DNA of 64,000 bases. It comes from CALLVY01 sp937899855. Its GTDB lineage: Bacteria; Bacteroidota; Bacteroidia; Chitinophagales; Saprospiraceae. The notes beneath the pieces are model-generated. The model was given only the letters and a program-made list of their open reading frames with translations, did not search any database and was not told where the DNA came from. The stretch's first letter is position 1. The number at the start of each line of letters is the position of its first letter. Below, one piece after another: positions 1-8,400 of the stretch. The translations under genes were made by a program, and so were the position numbers. Where the stretch lies: NCBI GenBank assembly GCA_039820405.1, contig JBCBQC010000011.1, forward strand, positions 1 through 64,000, in the 5' to 3' direction.

Positions 1-2
1 TT

Positions 3-881
3 ATGAATGACCTACAGAGTCAGTCCTTCAGATCTTATTATCTACAAGCAGACTCTTTACACCGAGCGGGGGACTTTCTTGAGGCAAGTTTAATGTATGA
101 CAAGGCCTTTGAGTTAAGAAAAGAAATTGCCTATGGCTTTTATTATAATCCAGCCTATAATAATGCCCTGGCAGGAAACAAAAGGAAATCAATTGAACAA
201 TTCGAAAAGTTAATAGCAGGAGGTTTTATCGATTTTAATTTGATAGTAGATGATGAAAAGTTGCAAGTCTTACATGAAGAGCCAGGTTGGAGCAATTTGT
301 TAAAAATAATTGAAGAACGAGAATTAGAGCTGGATAGGAAACTTGTAGCAGAACTGAAAATTTTAGATGATAAAGATCAAATGTTTCGGCAATTGTCAGG
401 ATGTAGAGAGCAGCGTTTAACCAAAACTCAAAATAGTTTATTTAGTAAATTCATTGAAACTCAAGATAGTCTAAATTTAATATCGATAACCGATATCATT
501 GATCAAAATGGTTGGCCGGGGAAAAAGAAAGTTGGAGCAGCAGGGAATATGACTGTTTGGCTGATCATACAACATGCAGATATATCAACTCAAGAGAAGT
601 ACCTACCAATTTTAGAGGAGTCTGTATTGCAAGGGGAATCACAAGCAAAACATTTAGCGATGTTACAAGATAGAATTCTAATGCGAAAAGGATTGAAGCA
701 AAAATATGGAAGTCAGGTTCGTAGAAATAGAGATACCAATCAATACGAAATATATCCCATTGAAGATGTTGAGGATGTTGACAAAAGAAGAGAGGCGATA
801 GGATTAGCTCCGATGGATGAGTATTTACAAAGATGGAAATTAACAATGAAAGCAAACTATCCTTATGAGGTAGAGGAATAA
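3..881 (+). CDS. DUF6624 domain protein, possibly 5'-truncated by window edge
   Basis: The C-terminal half (about residues 120-285) matches what I know of the DUF6624 family: a NGWPGKKKVG motif, then QHAD, then a DRILMRKGLKQKYGSQ block and a DKRREAIGLAPMDEYL ending. The first 100 residues look helical and TPR-like. No function is established for the family. The ATG at position 3 has no visible upstream context, and no signal peptide is present, so the true start may lie outside the window. The gene is clearly richer in A and T than everything downstream, with many AAA and TTA/TTT codons, which suggests recent acquisition. It converges with the aspartoacylase-like gene, 14 bases away. Confidence 0.75.
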   Translation: MNDLQSQSFRSYYLQADSLHRAGDFLEASLMYDKAFELRKEIAYGFYYNPAYNNALAGNKRKSIEQFEKLIAGGFIDFNLIVDDEKLQVLHEEPGWSNLLKIIEERELELDRKLVAELKILDDKDQMFRQLSGCREQRLTKTQNSLFSKFIETQDSLNLISITDIIDQNGWPGKKKVGAAGNMTVWLIIQHADISTQEKYLPILEESVLQGESQAKHLAMLQDRILMRKGLKQKYGSQVRRNRDTNQYEIYPIEDVEDVDKRREAIGLAPMDEYLQRWKLTMKANYPYEVEE

Positions 882-895
882 AAAGGCGATGGCTG

Positions 896-1855
896 CTACT
901 CCAACCGATACCCGATGTGAAAAAGCGCATCCCCCTGGTTGACCACCGGGGCGTTGTTGTGGCCAATCAGGTAGCCATCGCGGCTCGCCAGGACGGGCAG
1001 GCGGCTCTCGCCGTAGGGATCGTGTAGCACCCCGAGGGGCTCGCCCGCACTCACCCGCGCCCCCGACTGCTGGGCCCAGCGAAACAGACCCGAACGCGCG
1101 GCCCGCACCCAGGTGGACTTGTTGAAGACCAGGGGCGGACGAACCGCAGCCACCTCCCCCGCCAGCAAACCCTCCACCCGCATCAAACGCCGGAGCCCCT
1201 TCAAACCCTTCTCGATCGAAAAACCATCTAAGCGCAAGGATTCTCCCCCCTCGTACACCAACAGCGGAATGCCCATCGTCTGCGCCACCTTGCGCAAACT
1301 CTTGGCGATGGCCGGCTTGCGCACCAGGTAGGGCGCCGCAAAGGCCCGCGCCAGCTCATCCGCCCGGTCATCGGCCGCCGTATAGCGAATCTGAGGGTAG
1401 TTGTATCGCGCGTTGCCCCCGGTGTGAAAGTCGATCCCAAAGTCGACCAGGGGCAGCACTTGCTTGGTGAGGGCGTGCGCCACCCGCGAAGCCAGGGAGC
1501 CGTTGCGCGAACCCGGAAAGCTGCGATTGACGTCTTTCCCGTCGGAAGCATCACGGGAAAAGTTGATAAAGCCGTAGATGTTGAGCAGGGGAATGGCGAT
1601 CACACTACCACAAGCCAGCGACTCAAAGTACCGACGGACGAGGGCCTCGCGAACGATTTCCACGCCGTTGATCTCGTCGCCGTGGACGCCCCCCATCACC
1701 AATAGGGTCGGACCGGGAGTGGCACTGCGGTAAACGTGGACCCGCAGGCTGATCAGCGTTCCCGAAGGCAGGCGGGCGACGTTGAGGCGTACGATTTCCC
1801 GTTGGCCCGGCGCAATCGAGACACCGTTGATGGCGAATTTCTTGGACTTTTTCAA
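896..1855 (-). CDS. Succinylglutamate desuccinylase/aspartoacylase family zinc hydrolase
   Basis: A zinc carboxypeptidase-like (M14-type) deacylase of 319 residues. Visible family motifs are GGVHGDEINGVE (zinc-binding His and Glu), KDVNRSFPG and the DFHTGG block. The C-terminal part resembles the beta-sandwich of the family, ending HIGYRLE. I chose the TTG at 1855-1853 as start: it precedes KKSKKFAINGVSIAPG and overlaps the TGA of the rimK-like gene by two bases, suggesting translational coupling. The frame stays open further upstream but there it is the shadow of rimK. The pairing with a RimK ligase is recurrent in bacteria and hints at removal or trimming of an acyl or amino-acid tail, but the substrate is unknown. 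Confidence 0.85.
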   Translation of the reverse strand: MKKSKKFAINGVSIAPGQREIVRLNVARLPSGTLISLRVHVYRSATPGPTLLVMGGVHGDEINGVEIVREALVRRYFESLACGSVIAIPLLNIYGFINFSRDASDGKDVNRSFPGSRNGSLASRVAHALTKQVLPLVDFGIDFHTGGNARYNYPQIRYTAADDRADELARAFAAPYLVRKPAIAKSLRKVAQTMGIPLLVYEGGESLRLDGFSIEKGLKGLRRLMRVEGLLAGEVAAVRPPLVFNKSTWVRAARSGLFRWAQQSGARVSAGEPLGVLHDPYGESRLPVLASRDGYLIGHNNAPVVNQGDALFHIGYRLE

Positions 1856-2727
1856 ATCACTTCTTTTTCGATGTAGCGAATAATGTGGTCGGCAATATCG
1901 ATTCCCGTGGTACTGGTGATGCCTTCCAGGCCCGGCGAGGGATTCACTTCGAGGACCAGCGGCCCGCGATCGGATTGGAGCAGGTCGACGCCGGCCACCT
2001 TGAGGCCCAGGGCCTCGGCCGCGCGGATGGCGGTAGCCGCTTCCTCCGGCTCCAGCTCGACGGGAGTAGCCGTGGCGCCTCGGTGGAGATTGGAGCGAAA
2101 TTCGCCGGGCTGGGCCTGGCGTTTCATCGCCGCCACGACTTGCCCGTCGATGACCAGAACCCGCAGATCGGCACCTCCCGCCTCGGCGATGTACTCCTGG
2201 ACGATGACCCGCTCCCGGATGCGCGCGAAGGCCTCGATGACCGATTCGGCCACCGACTCCTTTTCGGCTAGGATCACGCCCAGCCCGTGGGTGCTTTTGA
2301 GCAGTTTGATGACCAGTGGAACGCCCCCCGCCAGGTCGATCAGCTCCCGGGGCGTTTCGGTAAAATTGGAATAGGCGGTTCGGGGCAGGCCTACGCCCAC
2401 CTGCGAAAGCCACTGGAGACACTGCAATTTGTCACGCGAGCGGAGCAGGGCCTCGGAGCTGGTGACGGAAAAAATTCCCATCATTTCGAATTGGCGGATG
2501 ATGGCGGCACCCGGTACCGTTACCGACGCTCCAATCCGGGGAATGACCGCATCGACGCCCCAGAGCAGGCGGTCGCCGTGGAATACCTGGGGCTGCCCTC
2601 CTTCGATGAGCAGATTGCAGTAGAGGTGATCGATGACCTCGACGCGGTGCCCCCGACGGCGCCCGGCTTGGACGAGGCTACGGGTGGAGTACAACTGGGG
2701 CCCGCGGGAGAGGACGGCAAGATTCAT
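1852..2727 (-). CDS. rimK: RimK-family ATP-grasp ligase
   Basis: RimK-type ATP-grasp enzyme of 291 residues, the family that adds glutamate to the C-terminus of ribosomal protein S6 or makes related peptide bonds. The start MNLAVLSRGPQLYSTRSLV mirrors the usual RimK N-terminus, so I use the ATG at 2727 rather than a longer frame reaching 2808. ATP-grasp motifs visible are the HGLGVILAE loop, QEYI (adenine contact), DLRVLVI, GEFRSNLHRGA and the metal-binding EVNPSPGLEGI. It is first in a two-gene operon with the aspartoacylase-like hydrolase. A CAAATGTA (complement TACATTTG) at 2779-2786 could be its -7 element, leaving a leader of about 45 bases. The actual acceptor protein is not shown by the sequence. 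Confidence 0.88.
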   Translation of the reverse strand: MNLAVLSRGPQLYSTRSLVQAGRRRGHRVEVIDHLYCNLLIEGGQPQVFHGDRLLWGVDAVIPRIGASVTVPGAAIIRQFEMMGIFSVTSSEALLRSRDKLQCLQWLSQVGVGLPRTAYSNFTETPRELIDLAGGVPLVIKLLKSTHGLGVILAEKESVAESVIEAFARIRERVIVQEYIAEAGGADLRVLVIDGQVVAAMKRQAQPGEFRSNLHRGATATPVELEPEEAATAIRAAEALGLKVAGVDLLQSDRGPLVLEVNPSPGLEGITSTTGIDIADHIIRYIEKEVI

Positions 2728-2861
2728 AAGCGCAGTTTGGCACGGAAAAAAGCGGATGGCGTGGGGGCCATGGGCTTCCAAATGTAAGCCAAATAGGCTA
2801 AAAATCATCCTCCGGGTTCAACTATTTTGGCTATCTTGAGCAAGCAAACAAGCTCCTTTTC

Positions 2862-4175
2862 ATGGAAAATAACGCTCCGACTCCCCCCGTACTCAACGAC
2901 AAGCGCGTCATCCACGGGTGGGCCATGTTCGACTGGGCCAATTCCTCCTACGCCCTGGTGATCGCCGTAGCGATTTTTCCCATCTACTTCAACCAGTACA
3001 TCGATGACGAATTCTTATTCTGGGGCATTGAGATGACCGATACGGCCCTCTTTTCCTACGCCCTGGCGGCGGCTTATCTGATCATTTCCATCGCCCTGCC
3101 CCTGCTGACGGGCATTGCGGATTACGGCGGTCGAAAGCTGTTCTTTATGCGCATATTTACCACGATTGGGGGGCTGGCTTGTATTGGCCTGTATTTCTTC
3201 CACGACCACGACGATCTGTGGATTGCCCTGCTGGGTTTTATCCTGGCGGTAATTGGCTTTGCGGGGGGGCAGGTATTTTACAATTCCTTTCTCCCGGAAA
3301 TTGCGTCCGAGGACCAGTACGACAAGGTCAGTGCGCGGGGCTTTGCGTATGGCTACATCGGCAGTGTATTGCTCCTGATCGTCAACGTGGCGATGCTACA
3401 GAAGCCGGAGTGGTTTGGGCTGGGGGATGGACAGATGGCGGCCAAGGTATCCTTTGTGATGGTGGGTTTATGGTGGATGGGTTTTGCCCAGGTCAGCTTC
3501 CGGCTGTTGCCCAAGGATCGACGGGTAAAAGGGGTGGAAAATTTGATTGCCAAGGGCTACCAAGAAATCCGCAGGGTGGCGGGCTTCGTCCGGCAGCAAC
3601 CGATGATGATGCGTTTTTTGGCTTCTTTCTTTTTTTATAGCGCGGGGGTACAGACCCTACTCTACCTGGCTTCTACCTTCGCTGCGGACGAGCTACAATT
3701 CGGGACCGCCGAATTGATCGGCGTCATCCTGCTGCTCCAATTTGTGGCTATTTTGGGCGCTTACGTCTTTTCGCGTTTGTCGGATTGGCGGGGCAATAAG
3801 TTCTCGCTCGTCACCATGCTGGTCATCTGGATCAGCATCTGCGTGGTGGCGTATTTGGTACAGGGCAAGACGGAGTTCTACTTCGTGGCGGCCACGGTGG
3901 GTTTGGTGATGGGAGGCATCCAGTCGCTCTCCCGCTCGACCTACACCAAACTCTTGCCCACCCAAACCAAGGATACGGCCTCTTACTTTAGCTTCTTTGA
4001 CGTGCTCGAAAAGGTGGCGATCGTACTGGGTACCTTTAGCTTTGGTTTGATCGAGCAAGTGACGGGGGGAATGCGCAACAGCATCCTGGCTCTGATCGTT
4101 TTCTTTGTGTTGGGTTTGGTCATTTTGCTGACGGTACGCATCCAGCCGGCCCAGCCCGTACCCACCAGCGCTTAG
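2862..4175 (+). CDS. MFS transporter, UMF1/Atg22-like family
   Basis: Polytopic membrane protein of 437 residues with about twelve hydrophobic segments. The opening KRVIHGWAMFDWANSSYAL is typical of the UMF1 (Atg22-like) branch of the major facilitator superfamily, as are the internal SLSRSTYTKLLPTQ motif and a FFDVLEK stretch near residue 380. Members are thought to export small solutes such as amino acids, but the substrate cannot be read from the sequence. It is divergent from rimK with a 134-base intergenic region, and is followed after 29 bases by a TPR protein on the same strand. Confidence 0.85.
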   Translation: MENNAPTPPVLNDKRVIHGWAMFDWANSSYALVIAVAIFPIYFNQYIDDEFLFWGIEMTDTALFSYALAAAYLIISIALPLLTGIADYGGRKLFFMRIFTTIGGLACIGLYFFHDHDDLWIALLGFILAVIGFAGGQVFYNSFLPEIASEDQYDKVSARGFAYGYIGSVLLLIVNVAMLQKPEWFGLGDGQMAAKVSFVMVGLWWMGFAQVSFRLLPKDRRVKGVENLIAKGYQEIRRVAGFVRQQPMMMRFLASFFFYSAGVQTLLYLASTFAADELQFGTAELIGVILLLQFVAILGAYVFSRLSDWRGNKFSLVTMLVIWISICVVAYLVQGKTEFYFVAATVGLVMGGIQSLSRSTYTKLLPTQTKDTASYFSFFDVLEKVAIVLGTFSFGLIEQVTGGMRNSILALIVFFVLGLVILLTVRIQPAQPVPTSA

Positions 4176-4204
4176 TAAGTTTCCATTTCGCAAACCCTTT
4201 AGCT

Positions 4205-4972
4205 ATGAAAAAATATACCTTATACTGTTTATTGTTCCTATTGCTGCCCCTCGCCCCAGCGGCCGCTCAGACCCCCAACTATTACCTCCTCGCCCGCCAG
4301 GCCCTCCAGGAAGGCGACCAGCGCAAGGCCGTCATTTTCTATACCAAATCCATCGAACGAGGGGATGAATACCGCTACCTCAGCTACCTAGGGCGAGCCT
4401 ACCGCTACTACTACCTAAAACGCTACGAAGCGGCTCGGGCCGATGTCCTCAAAGCCATGGAAATGCCCACCACTACCGAGGAATACGAGTGGAGCATGGG
4501 CCACGCCCACCTGCTGCTCGGCAGCCTCTACTCCAAGGAAAAGGACCTCCCCAACGCCCTGCGGGAATACACCCAAGCACACCAATTCCTACCCGAAGAC
4601 GCCGTCCTCCTCAACAATATCGGTTACGACCTGCTCAAGCTCGGTAAGCTGGAGCACAGCATTCACTATTTGACGCTGGCTATTGAGCAGGACGCTGACT
4701 TTGCCTATTCCTACAACAATCGAGCGGAAGCTTACCTGCGATTGGATCGCCTGGAAGAGGCCTGGGAAGATTTGGAAAAGTCCAAGGTAAAGGAACCCGG
4801 AAACCCCGTTTTGCTCAAGAATTACGGCTTGTACTTTCTCAAAACCGGACAACGAGAAGAAGCTTGCCGCTACTTCCACGGGGCGAACCAGGACGACAAA
4901 CGCGATACTTGGTTTTACGACGACTATCAGCGGCTGCAATCCCTCATCCAAGAAAACTGCTCCACCAAATGA
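4205..4972 (+). CDS. Secreted tetratricopeptide-repeat protein
   Basis: 255 residues with a clear signal peptide (MKKYTLYCLLFLLLPL... ending APAAAQ, cleavage before Gln-Thr). The mature part consists of TPR-type helical repeats; examples are LLLGSLYSKEKDLPNALREY, LLNNIGYDLLKLGKLEHSI and AYSYNNRAEAYLRLDRLEEA. TPR repeats mediate protein-protein contacts; here in the periplasm or at the outer membrane. It lies 29 bases after the MFS gene and may share its transcript. The specific partner is unknown. Confidence 0.8.
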   Translation: MKKYTLYCLLFLLLPLAPAAAQTPNYYLLARQALQEGDQRKAVIFYTKSIERGDEYRYLSYLGRAYRYYYLKRYEAARADVLKAMEMPTTTEEYEWSMGHAHLLLGSLYSKEKDLPNALREYTQAHQFLPEDAVLLNNIGYDLLKLGKLEHSIHYLTLAIEQDADFAYSYNNRAEAYLRLDRLEEAWEDLEKSKVKEPGNPVLLKNYGLYFLKTGQREEACRYFHGANQDDKRDTWFYDDYQRLQSLIQENCSTK

Positions 4973-5082
4973 GACCTCCCGCCATCGACGGTCGTACTCG
5001 CGTAGGATGGCCATGGTGACTGGCTTGTTTTTATAATTTTCCTCCATTAGCTTACCCCTTCTTAAATGATAAAGTTATCCCA

Positions 5083-5706
5083 ATGAAAACACCCCGACTA
5101 CTCCTGATCCTGCTTCCCTGCGTGCTTCCCTTTTTATGCGGCAGCTGCGCCGGCGTTTATAAAGAGCTCCAGCCCAATCGATTGAATTACCCCAGCCCAA
5201 AGCTGGAGGAAGGGATAAGTTTTGGCTACAAATACGACGTACTCAAGCTTCGACTGAATAAGAAATACGCCAAGAAGGAATTAAAGTACAACGTCCGTTT
5301 GGTTGCCGTCAAATTGGAAAACAATTCGGACCGCAGCTATACCTTTGGGCAGGACCTACTGGTCACCATCGGCAACAATGACGTGGGGCTGATGGATCCC
5401 GAAATGATTTTTGGCGCCATCAAGCAAAAGCCACCGCTCCACCTGCTGTACCTCCTCCTGACCCCCGCCCGACTCACCGTATCGAGCGGCAATACCACCA
5501 ACAACTTCCCCCTTGGCCTGCTGCTGGGCCCCGGTCTGGCCCTCGGCAATATGCTAACCGCCAGTGCCTCCAATAAAAAATTACTTCAAGAGCTAAAGGA
5601 GCAAAACCTGCTGGGGCGATCGATTGGCCCCGGAGAAACGGTCTACGGATTGATCGGCTTCCGAGATATTGGTTACGAATCCCTCTCGCTACAACGGTCC
5701 GAATAG
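5083..5706 (+). CDS. Hypothetical lipoprotein
   Basis: 207 residues. The N-terminus is a short charged stretch, a hydrophobic core and a Cys-containing end (PFLCGSCAG), consistent with a lipoprotein signal; the second Cys is the better lipidation site. The mature part has alternating beta-like segments (YNVRLVAVKLENNSDRSYTF, a possible Ig-like pattern) followed by two hydrophobic stretches around residues 125-165 (PLHLLYLLLTPARL, FPLGLLLGPGLALGNML) that may be membrane-embedded. It ends with GLIGFRDIGYESLSL. I do not recognise a named family. The 110 bases upstream hold no obvious promoter. Confidence 0.65.
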   Translation: MKTPRLLLILLPCVLPFLCGSCAGVYKELQPNRLNYPSPKLEEGISFGYKYDVLKLRLNKKYAKKELKYNVRLVAVKLENNSDRSYTFGQDLLVTIGNNDVGLMDPEMIFGAIKQKPPLHLLYLLLTPARLTVSSGNTTNNFPLGLLLGPGLALGNMLTASASNKKLLQELKEQNLLGRSIGPGETVYGLIGFRDIGYESLSLQRSE

Positions 5707-5797
5707 GCGATAAAGACGGCGAAAAGCGACAACTTTCCCGCCCTTCCCCTGTTGTACGAGCAACGAATTGATGTTTACCTTCAACACTACACGCAAC

Positions 5798-6610
5798 ATG
5801 ATACTCGCCAGAATACCATTGATACTCCTCTGCGCCTTCCTGTGGAACGCCTGTGGGGATACGCCCCCCGCCCCCACCCCGGAAGCCGAACCGTCGACCA
5901 GCCCAAGCGAAGCGCCACCGGCCGATCCCCTCATTGCTCCCCTCGAAGCCGCCCACCAGCGCGCGCGCTTCCTCGAACGGGAGGCCATCCAATTCGACCT
6001 CCTACTCCGCTTCGGGGGCAAGGAGCGCATCAACGCCACCTTTACCCTGGCCACCAACTCCACCCAGGCCCGCATTCAACTTCGCGACAGCTCGGAGATC
6101 ATCGTTCGGGGCAACCAGAGCTACCACTCCCCCGAGCATCCCCAGCCCGCGCGCGTTCGTTTCGACGCCTACACCTGGTCGTATTTTTTCCTCTTCCCCT
6201 ACAAGTTGAGCGATCCCGGTACCCAGTGGGCGGTCTATCCCGACTCGACCCTCAACGAACGCCCCTATCTGGCCCGGAAAGTAACGTTTAACCCCGGTAC
6301 CGGCGATGCGCCCGATGACTGGTACATCGCCTACGCCCGCCCCGATCGCTCCCTGATCGAAGTGGCCGCCTACATCGTCACCGCCGGACAATCGCAGGAA
6401 GCGGCCGAAAAAGATCCCCACGCCATCGAATACCTGGACTACACCGAGGTCGACGGCGTACCCATCGCCAGCCGCTGGAAATTCTGGGGCTGGCGCAGCA
6501 CCGAAGGCCTGACCCAGGAGCTGGGCAGCGCTGAGTTGAGCAATATTCGCTTTGTCGACCCAGCCGATAATTTCTTTAATCCACCAAGTAATTTTGTAGA
6601 AGTACAATAA
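5798..6610 (+). CDS. DUF6503-like lipoprotein
   Basis: Lipoprotein of about 270 residues. The signal MILARIPLILLCAFLWNAC ends in a lipobox Cys, followed by a Pro/Glu/Ala-rich linker (residues about 20-45). The mature domain resembles the DUF6503 group of Bacteroidota lipoproteins, with a helical start (EAAHQRARFLEREAIQFDLL) then many beta strands, WYIAYARPDRSLIEV and a late DYTEVDGVPIASRWKFW segment. In-frame starts at 5771 (ATG) and 5768 (TTG) also exist; I prefer 5798 because it gives a compact lipoprotein signal. It lies 13 bases before the COG0523 GTPase and is probably in the same operon. Function is unknown; the fold may bind a lipid or ligand (inference). Confidence 0.7.
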   Translation: MILARIPLILLCAFLWNACGDTPPAPTPEAEPSTSPSEAPPADPLIAPLEAAHQRARFLEREAIQFDLLLRFGGKERINATFTLATNSTQARIQLRDSSEIIVRGNQSYHSPEHPQPARVRFDAYTWSYFFLFPYKLSDPGTQWAVYPDSTLNERPYLARKVTFNPGTGDAPDDWYIAYARPDRSLIEVAAYIVTAGQSQEAAEKDPHAIEYLDYTEVDGVPIASRWKFWGWRSTEGLTQELGSAELSNIRFVDPADNFFNPPSNFVEVQ

Positions 6611-6623
6611 ACCTCCAAGCACG

Positions 6624-7580
6624 ATGAAAAAAATTCCCGTACACCTCATCACGGGCTTCCTCGGAGCAGGAAAAACGACCTTCCTCAACCACCTCATCCG
6701 CAGCCGACAGCCCGAACGGCAAATGATCATCGAAAACGAGGTGGGCAAAACCAATATCGATAGCAAACTCGTGGTCGGTGCGGACCTAAACGTCGTCGAG
6801 CTGACGGCGGGCTGTCTGTGCTGCTCGCTCAACGACGACCTGTACCGGGTGCTGGAAGAAGTGAGCTACCGCCGGGACGATTTCGACCGACTCCTTATCG
6901 AGACCACCGGAGTGGCCGACCCCGAATCCCTGGCCCTGCCCTTTTTGGCCTCCCCAGCGGTGGAGCGGGTGTTTGAGCTGCGCAATACCATCTGTCTGGT
7001 CGACGCGGAGAACATCGAACACTGGCTCGCCGAAACGGAAGAATCGCGGCGCCAGGTGGCCTTTGCCGACGTGATCTTGCTGAATAAAAAGGACCGCGTA
7101 TCGGAAGAAGATTTGGAACGACTGTCGCAGCTGCTGAGCCTCATCAATCCCTACGCCAATGTGTACACCGGCACCGAAGGACAATTCCCCGTCGACGAAA
7201 TCCTGGGCATTCAGCAGCTGGACGCACACGGGGCGGTGGAAAAAACCGACGACATTGCCCCGGCACACAAGCACCAGGTACACGGCATTTCGACCTTTAC
7301 CCTCACCTTCGACCGCGCTTTCAACCTCAACGAATTGGGCAACGAATTGGTCCGCCTACTCAATATTAACCGCCACCAGATTTACCGGATTAAGGGGCTG
7401 ATCAACGCCGACAACTATCCCGTACAGGTCGTACTACAGTCGGTACGCAATACCTTCCGCCTGTCCGACGGCTTGCCCTGGCCCGTGGATGCACCCAAGG
7501 AAAGTAAGATTGTATTCATCGGTAAAGAAATCAAAAAAGAAGCGGTAGAAAAGATTTTCCGGCGCTACCTCATCAAATGA
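6624..7580 (+). CDS. CobW/COG0523 family GTP-binding metallochaperone
   Basis: 318 residues. The Walker A GAGKTTFLNHL lies near residue 15, followed by a metal-binding CLCCSLNDD (the CxCC signature of COG0523 proteins), ETTGVADP (switch region) and LLNKKD for guanine recognition. A CobW C-terminal domain follows (GISTFTLTFDRAFNLNEL onwards). These cytoplasmic GTPases deliver or sense metals such as zinc. No zinc-regulated partner is next to it, so the metal is unknown. A short His-containing stretch (HKHQVHG) around residue 215 could be a metal ligand cluster, as in other members. The stop overlaps the stop region of the convergent gene by eight bases. Confidence 0.88.
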   Translation: MKKIPVHLITGFLGAGKTTFLNHLIRSRQPERQMIIENEVGKTNIDSKLVVGADLNVVELTAGCLCCSLNDDLYRVLEEVSYRRDDFDRLLIETTGVADPESLALPFLASPAVERVFELRNTICLVDAENIEHWLAETEESRRQVAFADVILLNKKDRVSEEDLERLSQLLSLINPYANVYTGTEGQFPVDEILGIQQLDAHGAVEKTDDIAPAHKHQVHGISTFTLTFDRAFNLNELGNELVRLLNINRHQIYRIKGLINADNYPVQVVLQSVRNTFRLSDGLPWPVDAPKESKIVFIGKEIKKEAVEKIFRRYLIK

Positions 7581-8388
7581 GTCGGGGATCGGGAAAACGC
7601 AGCACCAGCCCCAAATCAGCCAGGATTTGGGAGTTATCGATCACCTTGTAGGGGGGCATCTCCAGCCCTTCCGCGTAGCTTGGTGGCTCCAAGCCCAATT
7701 TGCGGGCCATCTCGGGGTAGTAGTCCGACTTGAGCGGATGCTCCGTCGCGCAGAGGTGGTACTCCTCTCCCCATTTTTCCTGCTCCACAATCGCCACGAT
7801 AGCCTGGATACAATCCTCCCGGTGCACCAAATTGACGGGAACGCGAGCGCCCGGTAGGTCCTGCCGCCCGGCAAACCAGCGCCCCGGTTGTCGTTGCCCA
7901 CCGATCAAACCCGCCAAACGTAAGACGGTAGTCGACCAGTCGGACGAGCCGCGCAGGTAGTTTTCACTTTCGACCAGGGCCCGCCCCGAAGCCGTCGTCG
8001 GCCCGGTGGGAAAGGTCCGTACCTGGATCTGCCGCTCCGCCGGATAAACCCCAGTCGAACTCACAAACAAGAGGTGCCGACAGCCCGCCGCCCGCGCCGC
8101 CTCCGCCACCAGGCGAACCTGTTGGGGATAACGCGTCTCCACATCCGGCTGTCGCCGCCCCGGAGGGATATTGAGCACCAAAACGTCACAACGGAAAAAG
8201 TCATCCGTATCGGTCCCGACGATCGTATCGCCAATCGTCAGGTGGTGGGCTTCAATGCCCACAGCCATCAATTGCGCCAGCTTTTCCACCCGCGTGGTAG
8301 AACCTTTGACTCGGTAGCCTTGTCCAACCAGGTATTCGCCCAGGGACAAACCCAACCAGCCACAACCCAAAATAGCGATCGTCTTCAT
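7573..8388 (-). CDS. NAD(P)-binding epimerase/dehydratase-like protein
   Basis: 271 residues with a Rossmann start MKTIAILGCGWLGLSLGEYL and a short YeeZ-like SDR layout rather than a full sugar epimerase. Visible further features are LVLNIPPGRR near residue 85, LLFVSSTGVYP (strand and catalytic-region Ser/Tyr), LRLAGLIGGQRQPG and VNLVHREDCIQAI. Members of this branch are cytoplasmic and mostly uncharacterised. It lies 12 bases downstream of the beta-helix lipoprotein gene on the same strand, so the two may be cotranscribed. Confidence 0.8.
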   Translation of the reverse strand: MKTIAILGCGWLGLSLGEYLVGQGYRVKGSTTRVEKLAQLMAVGIEAHHLTIGDTIVGTDTDDFFRCDVLVLNIPPGRRQPDVETRYPQQVRLVAEAARAAGCRHLLFVSSTGVYPAERQIQVRTFPTGPTTASGRALVESENYLRGSSDWSTTVLRLAGLIGGQRQPGRWFAGRQDLPGARVPVNLVHREDCIQAIVAIVEQEKWGEEYHLCATEHPLKSDYYPEMARKLGLEPPSYAEGLEMPPYKVIDNSQILADLGLVLRFPDPRLI

Positions 8389-8400
8389 GAAGGATGCTTG

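Noticed and set aside
1856..2422. The upstream extension of the aspartoacylase frame to 2422
   Set aside because: The extension overlaps rimK and is Arg/Pro/Gly-rich shadow; the family N-terminus begins after 1855.
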